DNA of 64,000 bases from Desulfococcaceae bacterium HSG9. GTDB taxonomy: Bacteria; Desulfobacterota; Desulfobacteria; Desulfobacterales; JAUCGF01. The notes under the pieces are model-generated. The model did no database searches. It was not told the origin of the DNA and saw only the letters and a list, made by a program, of their open reading frames with translations. The stretch lies in assembly GCA_030378005.1 (NCBI GenBank), contig JAUCGF010000073.1, positions 48,066 through 112,065 of the forward strand, written 5' to 3'. The position numbers were made by a program, and so were the translations under genes. Positions 28,324 to 36,632 of the stretch are shown piece by piece (positions within the stretch are counted from its first letter, which is position 1; each line of letters begins with the position of its first letter).

Positions 28324-29394
28324 TTGAAAACCCAGGATAAAATCATAAAAGTTCTAATCGTTGATGATTCAGCGCTTGTTCGCGTTCTTTTTAAAAGGAT
28401 GCTGAACACCACACCTGAAATAGAAGTTGTCGGTACGGCCTGTGACGGTGAGGAAGCTCTTGAACTGATTCCCAAGTTAAAGCCTGATGTTATCTGCACG
28501 GATCTTCACATGCCAAGTATGGACGGACTTGAATTGACCAAAGTTGTCATGGTGAAATTTCCACTTCCTATATTGGTCATCAGTGTATCCGTAGAGGAAG
28601 GCGATGATGATCATAATATTTTCCGACTGCTTGAAGCCGGAGCGGTAGATGTATTCCCCAAGCCTGATGGTGGAGGCGGTCTTGACTATGATAAATTCGC
28701 TGCCGATCTGATTCGTAAAATAAAAATCCTTTCCGGTGTTTTTGTTTTTCACAAGCACTCCGCCCCAACACCTGAAATTTATCAGGCCCCCAAGATAGAT
28801 TACGCACCTAAAACACAACAACTCGTAAAAATTCTTGTAATCGGCGCATCTACCGGAGGGCCTCAGGCATTGCATACTGTTTTAAATACGCTTCCGGCCG
28901 ATTTCCCGGTTCCCATCGTTTGTGTTCAGCATATCAGCGACGGATTTACACAAGGGTTGGTAGATTGGCTGGATTCGCAATGCAATCTCTACGTTAAACT
29001 TGCCGAAAAAGGTGAGCGTCCGTCTCCAGGAACAGTCTATTTTCCACCTGAAGGTGTCCATTTGGAATTCGATGCCATCGGACACTTTAAATTATCCGAT
29101 AATCCTGCGGTGGCGGGGCATTGCCCTTCAGTAACTGTTACCTTTGATTCTGCTGCGAAACATTACGGTTCAGCAGTGGCCGCCGTATTGCTCACCGGCA
29201 TGGGCAGTGATGGCGCTGAGGGGATGCGAACAATTGCCCAGTCCGGCGGGTTCACCATTGCCCAAAACGAAGCCACAAGCGTTGTTTTCGGTATGCCCAA
29301 AGTGGCTATTGAACTGGGAGCCGCTCAACATGTGATAGCACTGAATGAAATTCCGCAAATGTTAAACCGGCTGAGGCGGAATATGGTTTGTTAA
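28324..29394 (+). CDS. cheB: CheB-type receptor methylesterase (REC + esterase)
   Basis: A 356-residue protein. The receiver (about 9-125, DDSALVR, phospho-acceptor in VICTDLHMPSMDG) is joined to a CheB esterase domain (about 165-350) that removes methyl groups from chemoreceptor glutamates. The catalytic triad looks complete: Ser in IGASTGGPQA, His in VCVQHISDGF and Asp in TGMGSDGAEGM; the substrate-site motif HCPSVTVTFDSA is present. It starts at TTG with AAAGGA upstream, behind a sigma-54 promoter. No receptor, CheA, CheW or CheY gene is visible in the window. Confidence 0.9.
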   Translation: MKTQDKIIKVLIVDDSALVRVLFKRMLNTTPEIEVVGTACDGEEALELIPKLKPDVICTDLHMPSMDGLELTKVVMVKFPLPILVISVSVEEGDDDHNIFRLLEAGAVDVFPKPDGGGGLDYDKFAADLIRKIKILSGVFVFHKHSAPTPEIYQAPKIDYAPKTQQLVKILVIGASTGGPQALHTVLNTLPADFPVPIVCVQHISDGFTQGLVDWLDSQCNLYVKLAEKGERPSPGTVYFPPEGVHLEFDAIGHFKLSDNPAVAGHCPSVTVTFDSAAKHYGSAVAAVLLTGMGSDGAEGMRTIAQSGGFTIAQNEATSVVFGMPKVAIELGAAQHVIALNEIPQMLNRLRRNMVC

Positions 29395-29508
29395 TCGATG
29401 AGCGTCAAACAAATTTGATCGTACATAAGCACTCTTTTTTATTCAATATATAGTTTACGAAACAAAGTGAGGATTAGAAATTAAATAACTTATACACATT
29501 AGCAAAGA

Positions 29509-29556
29509 GGAGTGGACTTCAGCTTGCCTGTACCGCCACAGAAAAACCAAAATTGG
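29509..29556 (+). repeat. Palindromic repeat A, degenerate copy with right arm
   Basis: The core GGAGTGGACTTCAGCTTGC (two bases shorter than the others) is followed by the arm GAAAAACCAAAATTGG (29541-29556), the same arm as in the complete copy at 39391-39461. It lies between cheB and the kinase gene, inverted relative to the copy at 28044. Confidence 0.65.
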
Positions 29557-29680
29557 AATACTATATATTGATAAATTCTAAAAGTTTGTATTTGAAATTT
29601 AATTTGAAAAGCGATATATACTATTAATTCAGAGATTAAAAAGGAGAGATTTATTTTACAGGGGACCATAAGGAGAAAAA

Positions 29681-31696
29681 ATGGAAACTCAGGCGCTTCC
29701 AAATATAAAAAGACTGAATAGTGACGACAGAATTCTGATTGTTGAATATTTTCTTAATTTATTTAAACTTCGGAAGAGAGCGCCCAAAGAATCCCGCACC
29801 GGTTTTTCGCTTATCGATGTCAAAAATTCGGAATATATTTATAAATTAAATGTGTTGCATGGGAAACAAAGGTTATCGCGGCGGATGAGTATATATCAAC
29901 TAAGTGAAAATAGCGGCAGTAAGAGTAATTGCTTTAGAGTGGTTTATGATACCCTTTTTGTTATTAAAATTCCACCGTTCCCAATCAAAAGTTTCGAAGA
30001 ATATATAAATGATATCAATTCTGAAAGACACATTGTTGAAGCATTAGCCCCCGACATTGAATGTATTTCACCGAGAGTCTCTACCCTTTTAAAAAAAATC
30101 GCTCCTTTTTCGCACGATGTCGATATGGAACCTGAAAAATTTGAACAAAAGTGCATTCAGCGACTCAGAGCATTCCCCCAATTGCAAAAATACTTACAAA
30201 TCGGAGGCACGTTTGCTTTTTTTATGGATTTATCCAAGCATCGCTTTCTAAGCCAGGTGATTGATAAAATTCATGATAGCGGAAATAAAATGGAAAAGGA
30301 GATAATCGGCCAGGTTGACAGCCTTTGGGACCTTATGGTGTTTGAAGATATCTATGGAATGGACACAGCCCCGGTGTTTTACAGAATAAATGATGTTTAC
30401 AGAAACTACGAAAGTCGGCTGGCGCATCTGTTGCGGAAGCACCGGCAGGAAGGTTCCGTTTCGATATATGAAAAGAAAGAGTGGTTTTTAAACTATTTGG
30501 CCGGAAAAGCATCAGATTCTGAACAGAATATCATCTCGCAGGAATTTATTGTTGAATTGAATTGTTTAATGGAAAATATTTTTAAAGAAAATTATGATAC
30601 GATTGAAGAATATCGCAAAATAATTGAAAAATATATCTATAAATTGAGGTTCAAACAAAATAAACCGAAACTACAGCTCATTATCACGAAAATTCTTTCC
30701 ATATTAGACCGGTTACATCAAAAAGGCGTGGCCATCAGGGATTTGAAGCCGGATAATATTTTTGTGGCAGAGCATAATGAAAACACGGGCATCACTTCCG
30801 CACACCCAAGTGATTTATCCATAGGGTTGATCGACTTTGAAACCGCCGTTCGGTTTAAAAGTAAATATGACAATAAAATCGAACAACCGCTTCTCGCCGG
30901 GACGCCTTCTTATGCAACTCCGTCTCATCTCTTTCCCAATGAACTCTTGTGTGACGCCTTTCAAGATTTATCCCGTATATTCCACATTCAGGACTGGCAA
31001 GCCGTTATAGCCATTATTTACAGCATATCCACCCAACAACATCTATCTGAAAAAACGGGTCGTGTGTTGCCTGGCATTATTAAAATTATGCGTAGCACCG
31101 AAATGAAAAACATGACTTTGACAGAACTTTTTAAAAAAGGAAGTCATTCCTTTTGGTGCACGGCGGTCAGGGAATTTAAAGAAAAACTGCGTACCAGGGA
31201 AGATATGCTCAAATCTTTGATAGTCACATTGCCGCATAATGTGAAACTGATGCTGAAACGTGAAATTAACTTTGAAAATGACCGTGTGAATAAAATTATT
31301 TGGAAACAGGTCGATTCTCAAAATATCTTCAAAAGCCGTAAAAGCCGTAAAATTTTAATCGAAGCTTCCTGCGAAGTCATCGGCCAGTACAAGCTCAAAT
31401 GTGAATCCGGACGGAATACATCTGATTCCAAAACAAAATTGCGAAAACTGACGGTTAAATTTTTTCAGAAATTGGAATATCTTAAACTCCAATCCCAACA
31501 ACTTGCTCACACCATCGCTTTATTAGATCAAAGGCCGACTACAATATCCGTTTACGAACTTTTAGAACTGATGTTCAATATCGTTTTAAAAGCGATGTAT
31601 CTGGAGGACTGGGGCAACATGTCCTTAGTCAATGAGCAGTTCACTGACAACGATCTGTATGCAGAAACCGTTATGATTGAAAAAACTTTGCTATAG
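29681..31696 (+). CDS. Divergent eukaryotic-type protein kinase
   Basis: A 671-residue soluble protein. Kinase motifs are spread out: a possible ATP-binding lysine in FVIKIPPFP (about 92), then about 260 residues of helical insert, the catalytic loop VAIRDLKPDNIFV (about 350), the metal-binding DFE (in GLIDFETAV, where most kinases have DFG), and LAGTPSYATPSHL as the activation-segment end. A helical C-terminal region of about 250 residues follows. The start at 29681 has AAGGAG. It lies between two cheB genes and faces the same way, so it may act on the chemosensory proteins, an inference from position. Related bacterial kinases are known but I recognise no named family. Confidence 0.75.
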   Translation: METQALPNIKRLNSDDRILIVEYFLNLFKLRKRAPKESRTGFSLIDVKNSEYIYKLNVLHGKQRLSRRMSIYQLSENSGSKSNCFRVVYDTLFVIKIPPFPIKSFEEYINDINSERHIVEALAPDIECISPRVSTLLKKIAPFSHDVDMEPEKFEQKCIQRLRAFPQLQKYLQIGGTFAFFMDLSKHRFLSQVIDKIHDSGNKMEKEIIGQVDSLWDLMVFEDIYGMDTAPVFYRINDVYRNYESRLAHLLRKHRQEGSVSIYEKKEWFLNYLAGKASDSEQNIISQEFIVELNCLMENIFKENYDTIEEYRKIIEKYIYKLRFKQNKPKLQLIITKILSILDRLHQKGVAIRDLKPDNIFVAEHNENTGITSAHPSDLSIGLIDFETAVRFKSKYDNKIEQPLLAGTPSYATPSHLFPNELLCDAFQDLSRIFHIQDWQAVIAIIYSISTQQHLSEKTGRVLPGIIKIMRSTEMKNMTLTELFKKGSHSFWCTAVREFKEKLRTREDMLKSLIVTLPHNVKLMLKREINFENDRVNKIIWKQVDSQNIFKSRKSRKILIEASCEVIGQYKLKCESGRNTSDSKTKLRKLTVKFFQKLEYLKLQSQQLAHTIALLDQRPTTISVYELLELMFNIVLKAMYLEDWGNMSLVNEQFTDNDLYAETVMIEKTLL

Positions 31697-31761
31697 TATT
31701 TCGGGCATCCTCATTTTGCCCTTTTATGTAAGGATGCTGTGTATTTCAATTTGTTTTTCAT

Positions 31762-31777
31762 TGGCGCAATAATTGCC
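31762..31777 (+). promoter_or_regulatory. Sigma-54 (-24/-12) promoter before the second cheB
   Basis: TGGCGCA-ATAA-TTGCC, with GG (31763-31764) and GC (31775-31776) ten bases apart as required for RpoN. The second cheB starts 30 bases downstream. It is slightly weaker than the site at 28247. Confidence 0.65.
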
Positions 31778-31806
31778 ATAACCAACAACCCGAAAGGGGG
31801 TAATAT

Positions 31807-32883
31807 ATGAATATGCCATCCGTAAATATCAAAGTTCTCTTAGTAGATGATTCTCCGGTCGCGCTGGCTGTCTTTAAGAAAATGCTGGCCGCCTCACCGG
31901 AAATCGATGTCGTAGCCACGGCAATGAACGGTCGTCAGGCATTGAAACAAATACCGGAGTATCAGCCGGACGTGATCTGTTCTGATCTGAATATGCCGGT
32001 AATGGATGGGTACGCATTTACCAAGGCGGCTATGGCTGAACACCCTCGCCCGATTCTGGTGTTAAGTACTGAGGTTCGGACGGAAAATGCAGGCAATGTG
32101 TTTCGCGCCATTGATGCCGGTGCGGTGGATGTGCTTCCCAAGCCCAAAGGGGGGCTTATGGGGATGACCGCCAATTATGATTGCATGACGAATGAACTGG
32201 TTGAAAAGATAAAGGCGTTAGCTAAGGGCGATGTGTTGCCGCAATTCCGAAAATTAAAAACCTCCGCCAGGTACCCAAAAGCGACAGCACCTGCGCCAGG
32301 CTTTTCCAAAATGAATTCTCAAATGGTGGCGATTGGCGCATCTATTGGCGGACCGGAAGCGATCCGAAACCTTTTGAGCCGATTGCCGGCCGATTTTCCT
32401 GCGGCGATTCTATGTGTTTTGAACATCAGAGACAGTTTTTTAGATCAATTGATAAGCTGGCTTTCACCCAAATGCGCACTTTCTGTCAAAATTGCGGATA
32501 ATGGCGAAATGCCCCAGCAAGGCGTCATTTATTTTCCGCCTTCCGATAAAAAACTCACATTCGATGCCAACGGAAGATTTTCCTTTGAAAAACCGATGAC
32601 AACTACAGAACGAAGAGCATCAATCACCGGTGCCTTTAATGCCGCAGCCGAAAGGTTTGGCCGTCAATCCGTTGGCATTTTGTTGTCCTGCACGGGTGAT
32701 GATGGCGTTGAGGGTTTGAAATCTGTTAACAATGCCGGCGGTTATACCATTGTTAAGGACAAATTTAGCGGTATGTCTGCTGGCACTTATGATAATGCGC
32801 TTGCACTGGAAGCGGCCGGATATGTCTTGCCCAGCGATCAGATCGCATCGGTTTTGACTGACATCGTTTCCATGAATAAATAA
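31807..32883 (+). CDS. CheB paralogue with altered catalytic site (probable pseudoenzyme)
   Basis: A 358-residue REC-CheB protein. The receiver is intact (VLLVDDSPVA, phospho-acceptor in VICSDLNMPVMDG). In the esterase domain the Ser motif is present (IGASIGGPEA) and the Asp is kept (LLSCTGDDGVEG). However, the histidine motif reads LCVLNIRDSF where the paralogue at 28324 has VCVQHISDGF, so His is replaced by Asn. The PSV substrate motif is also lost (RRASITGAFNAA). It is therefore probably unable to demethylate and may act as a phosphorylation-dependent binding protein. An AAAGGGGG site precedes the ATG. CheR follows after 11 bases. Confidence 0.85.
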   Translation: MNMPSVNIKVLLVDDSPVALAVFKKMLAASPEIDVVATAMNGRQALKQIPEYQPDVICSDLNMPVMDGYAFTKAAMAEHPRPILVLSTEVRTENAGNVFRAIDAGAVDVLPKPKGGLMGMTANYDCMTNELVEKIKALAKGDVLPQFRKLKTSARYPKATAPAPGFSKMNSQMVAIGASIGGPEAIRNLLSRLPADFPAAILCVLNIRDSFLDQLISWLSPKCALSVKIADNGEMPQQGVIYFPPSDKKLTFDANGRFSFEKPMTTTERRASITGAFNAAAERFGRQSVGILLSCTGDDGVEGLKSVNNAGGYTIVKDKFSGMSAGTYDNALALEAAGYVLPSDQIASVLTDIVSMNK

Positions 32884-32894
32884 GGTACCAAAGC

Positions 32895-34283
32895 ATGGAC
32901 AAATTTTTAACCGATCAATTCAAAAAGATAATCACAGAACGCACCGGGTTATATTTGCGAACTCAGGATAGCGAAAAATTGATTCTGGCCGTGAATCGAA
33001 GAACTGAGGTACTTAAACTTTCTTCTGCGGCTGAATATTATCGTCAGTTGTCCGATGATTCATACAGCCAAATATCGGAGTGGCAAGAATTGATCCTTAT
33101 GCTTACAACGGCAGAAACCTTTTTCTTTCGGGACAAAGGACAGTTTCGATTGCTCCGCGAGCATATTTTTCCTCAAATCATAGAAAAACATCGGCATGAC
33201 CGAACCTTGCGCTTATGGAGCGCTGGGTGTTCAACCGGTGAAGAACTTTATTCGCTAGCCATGCTTATTAATGAATCACTCCCGGATTGGCGGCGTTGGA
33301 ATATTTTTTTACTGGGAACGGATATCAACTCATCCGCAATTGAAAAAGCGAAAACTGGTATTTACGGCGACTGGTCTTTCAGAATGGTGGATCCGGATAT
33401 TCAAAAGCGCTATTTCAAGTACAAGTCTGGATGGGTCACAGACCGGCGTATTCGAGAAATGGCAACTTTCCGTACCGGGAATTTACGACTGGACCGATTC
33501 CCTGACCCCATTTCTCAGATATGCGACATTGACTTGATTCTTTGTCGCAACGTGTTTATCTATTTTACCTCTGAAGCGATTGCCGCGGTCGTAGAAAAAT
33601 TTTGCGCCACATTGGTAGACGGAGGCTTTTTAATGACCGGCCACAATGAATTGCATGGCCATAGCTTTAACAATCTGAAAACCCTGTCTTTTCAAGCATC
33701 TACAATTTATCAACGCATCCATGCCAAAAGAACTGAAAACCGGGCATCATTTCAAGAACCTGTTTCCGCTCAACCCACAAAATTCGAACTGTCCGATACC
33801 ACGCCGCCGGCGTCACCGAATAATCGTTTCACACCTCATGTCATCGGAGAAATTGTTCCTGATGACGCTGCTGACACTGAAAATGAGATTGAAGCTCTTT
33901 ATTTAAAAGCCAGGTCTTACGCCAATTCGGGAAATCTTTCCCAAGCAATCTCCTGCTGTCGGGAAATAATGACAATGAAAGATTTTGATATAAACGCCTG
34001 TTATTTACTGGCATACATCATGCAGGAAAAAGGAAAACCCGAAGCGGCCAAAAAGTATCTGAAACGTATTATCTATTTTAATCCGGCATACACCGCCGCT
34101 TATGTCGAATTGGCGTCTCTTTATGAATCCGAGCATGATTTTAAACGCGCCAAAAAAATGTGGTCTGCCGCTTTGGACCTCCTCTCCCAAGTATCTTCCG
34201 ATGATTTGATAGCGCCTTACGATCAGGTGCGGGCGTTGACATTGACACGGCATATCCAGAAAGAATTAAAGAAATACATATAA
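32895..34283 (+). CDS. cheR: CheR-type receptor methyltransferase with TPR tail
   Basis: A 462-residue protein. It has an N-terminal helical CheR domain (about 1-75, TTAETFFFRDKGQF at its end) and a SAM-dependent methyltransferase domain with LWSAGCSTGEELYSLAM, GTDINSSAIEKA and LILCRNVFIYF. A linker and two or three TPR repeats follow (about 330-430, with CYLLAYIMQEKGKPEAAKKY). The enzyme methylates chemoreceptor glutamates; the TPR part probably docks it to a receptor or partner, as in other CheR-TPR fusions. It is co-transcribed with the altered CheB. Confidence 0.92.
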   Translation: MDKFLTDQFKKIITERTGLYLRTQDSEKLILAVNRRTEVLKLSSAAEYYRQLSDDSYSQISEWQELILMLTTAETFFFRDKGQFRLLREHIFPQIIEKHRHDRTLRLWSAGCSTGEELYSLAMLINESLPDWRRWNIFLLGTDINSSAIEKAKTGIYGDWSFRMVDPDIQKRYFKYKSGWVTDRRIREMATFRTGNLRLDRFPDPISQICDIDLILCRNVFIYFTSEAIAAVVEKFCATLVDGGFLMTGHNELHGHSFNNLKTLSFQASTIYQRIHAKRTENRASFQEPVSAQPTKFELSDTTPPASPNNRFTPHVIGEIVPDDAADTENEIEALYLKARSYANSGNLSQAISCCREIMTMKDFDINACYLLAYIMQEKGKPEAAKKYLKRIIYFNPAYTAAYVELASLYESEHDFKRAKKMWSAALDLLSQVSSDDLIAPYDQVRALTLTRHIQKELKKYI

Positions 34284-34395
34284 TTGCAATTCACAACGAG
34301 ATATTTGAACGAGCGCTTAGAAAGTTTAGTGAAGTTCTGGACATCAACGGATTTATGAATGCTGTCCAATCTGATTCTTCCCAAGATATAGTTCA

Positions 34396-35823
34396 TTATT
34401 TCCCAATGCAAAAATTACGAAAAATCATATCAAGCACATCCTGACTGGTAGTCAGACCGGTGATTTCATCTAAATATGAGAGCGTTTCCTGAAGATTGAG
34501 AGCAATAATTTCGTAAGGTGCTTGCGTTTTTAATTCTGCAAGTGCCGTACACATCGGCGAAATGCCTTTTTCAAGCGCGAGTTTCTGGCGAAGATTGGGA
34601 ACATACATCTCGCTTGGAGACGTGTTTGCCCGGTTGTTAAGCCTTTGAACAATTTTCTGACGCAAATCATCAATGCCCTGCTTATTTTTGGCAGAAATGT
34701 AACACGTAAGTACTGTTTTCCAATGTTCCGGCAGCATGTTTTTAAAATCCGCTTTGATGATGTCTGTTTTATTGTGAACCAGGATTATCAGCTTTTTGCT
34801 TACCTCGTTGAAAATATCAAAATCATCTTGGGTCAACTGACCGCTAGTATCGGTAACCAACAGTATCAGGTCAGCGTTTTTTAAACTTTCCCTACTTTTG
34901 CGGATGCCGATAATTTCCACTTCATCCTGACTTTCCTGTATTCCGGCCGTATCTGAAAGCACAATGGGGATTCCGTTCAGAATTACAGTTTCAGACACCA
35001 GATCACGAGTGGTGCCGGGAATATTTGTAACAATAGAGCGGTCTTTTTCTGTCAGACAGTTCATCAGGCTGGATTTACCCACATTCGGTTTCCCGATTAT
35101 ACTGATTTTGAAGCCTTCCCGCAAATAGTCAGCATCATCGTATAGCCGGATAAGCGACTGCATCACAGTAATGATTTCAGTCATGCCGGCAGCCGCCAGT
35201 TCTTCGATGTTTTCTTCGGCATGGATGTCATCGGGAAAATCGATGCTTACTTCAATCAGGCTCAGAACATCCAACAACTCCTTTTTAACCGCTTCGATTT
35301 TGCGACGCAGCCCGCCTTTGAGGTGTTCGTTGGCGATTGCCAAAGCTTGCTCATTTTGGGCATTAATCAGATCAATGACTGATTCAGCCTGGGTAAGATC
35401 AATACGGCCATTTAAAAAAGCCCGGCGGGTAAACTCACCGGGTTCCGCTAAACGGGCGCCATTGTTCAAGACAAGTTTAAGAATGTAATTTAATACGGCC
35501 GGGCCTGAGTGGGAATTGATTTCAACGATGTTTTCGCGGGTGTAGGAATGCGGTGCCTGCATATAAGCTATTAACACTTCATCGCAGACTGTGTTTGCGG
35601 CCGGATCGAGCAAATAACCGTAATAGAGGCGGTGTGATCGAAAAACGGTGTTACGATGAAGCGCATCAGTACCGGATAAACCCGTTGTATGCTTGGGTCT
35701 GAAAAGAGGACGCGCTATTTGTAAGGCTTTATGACCGGAAATTTTGATTATGCCGACACCGCCGCTACCGTAAGGCGTGGCGATAGCGGCGATGGTATCA
35801 CTATTTTCAGGTATATGAATCAC
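34396..35823 (-). CDS. mnmE: tRNA modification GTPase MnmE
   Basis: A 475-residue enzyme that with MnmG modifies the wobble uridine of certain tRNAs. It shows the N-terminal tetrahydrofolate-binding domain (DTIAAIATPYGSGGVGIIKI), a helical domain, an inserted G domain (GKPNVGKSSLMN, DTAGIQES, HNKTD) and the conserved C-terminus FRNFCIGK with its essential Cys. It is the last gene of the rpmH cluster. The 112-base gap to the convergent cheR gene holds nothing recognisable. Confidence 0.96.
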   Translation of the reverse strand: MIHIPENSDTIAAIATPYGSGGVGIIKISGHKALQIARPLFRPKHTTGLSGTDALHRNTVFRSHRLYYGYLLDPAANTVCDEVLIAYMQAPHSYTRENIVEINSHSGPAVLNYILKLVLNNGARLAEPGEFTRRAFLNGRIDLTQAESVIDLINAQNEQALAIANEHLKGGLRRKIEAVKKELLDVLSLIEVSIDFPDDIHAEENIEELAAAGMTEIITVMQSLIRLYDDADYLREGFKISIIGKPNVGKSSLMNCLTEKDRSIVTNIPGTTRDLVSETVILNGIPIVLSDTAGIQESQDEVEIIGIRKSRESLKNADLILLVTDTSGQLTQDDFDIFNEVSKKLIILVHNKTDIIKADFKNMLPEHWKTVLTCYISAKNKQGIDDLRQKIVQRLNNRANTSPSEMYVPNLRQKLALEKGISPMCTALAELKTQAPYEIIALNLQETLSYLDEITGLTTSQDVLDMIFRNFCIGK

Positions 35824-35824
35824 A

Positions 35825-36619
35825 TTACTTTGCCCGACGATTGTTTTTCCGTGGGAAAATTGTCAGTTTACGCATATTTCCACTGCCGATACTCTTTGTG
35901 CGCACCCCTTTGTCTCTCAGGGCGATATGCACAATACGGCGTTCTTGGGAATTCATCACGCCGATAGTAACCGGCTTTCTTGTTGCTTTAGCTTTTTCGG
36001 CAAGTCTTAACGCCAATTGAATCAGATTATGCTTCCGTTTTTTAAGATAATTTTCAACATCAATTTGTAAACGAATGTGTTTTTTATATTTACGGCTGAC
36101 CATCTTTTCCACAAGATACTGAATCGCCTCTAGTGTCTGGCCGTGTTTACCGATAATGATCCCCGGACGAGACCCGTTCACCATCAATTCAATCGGGTTA
36201 TGCTTTTTATCAACGCTGATCTGCGCATCAGAGGTTACACAATCCAATATGTGGCGCAAAGCAGTTTGGGCCATTTCAAGCGGGCCCAAAATATCATCTT
36301 TATTCGGAATGGCGGTTTCATTGTCTCCGGCAGTAATCACGGCCTCATCTTTGTCAGGAAGAACGGTTTTTTTCGTAGCCGTAGTTTTTGACTGCGTAGG
36401 TTTAGGCTCTTGCACTGAGCCAGTGTCAGAAGGTTCACCATTCTGAATGCGTTTCACCCGAATTTTAGCTGTTTTTTTGCCGATAAAGCCTAAAAACCCG
36501 GATGAACCCGGTTGTACAACTGCATATTCCAGGTTTTCTCTTGTAATTTTAAGGATGTCGCATGCATTGCGGACAGCGGCATCAATATTTTTTCCTTCAA
36601 ATTCATAATAACGTGACAT
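35825..36619 (-). CDS. jag: Jag/KhpB RNA-binding protein
   Basis: A 264-residue protein: Jag N-terminal domain (MSRYYEFEGKNIDAAVRNAC), an acidic linker, a KH domain (about 115-190, RPGIIIGKHGQTLEAIQYL) and an R3H domain (about 195-258). It binds RNA, probably with a KhpA partner. The start at 36619 has GGAGG seven bases upstream; a longer frame to 36682 overlaps yidC and is rejected. It lies one base from mnmE and 13 from yidC. Confidence 0.93.
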   Translation of the reverse strand: MSRYYEFEGKNIDAAVRNACDILKITRENLEYAVVQPGSSGFLGFIGKKTAKIRVKRIQNGEPSDTGSVQEPKPTQSKTTATKKTVLPDKDEAVITAGDNETAIPNKDDILGPLEMAQTALRHILDCVTSDAQISVDKKHNPIELMVNGSRPGIIIGKHGQTLEAIQYLVEKMVSRKYKKHIRLQIDVENYLKKRKHNLIQLALRLAEKAKATRKPVTIGVMNSQERRIVHIALRDKGVRTKSIGSGNMRKLTIFPRKNNRRAK

Positions 36620-36632
36620 AGCAACCTCCGGT

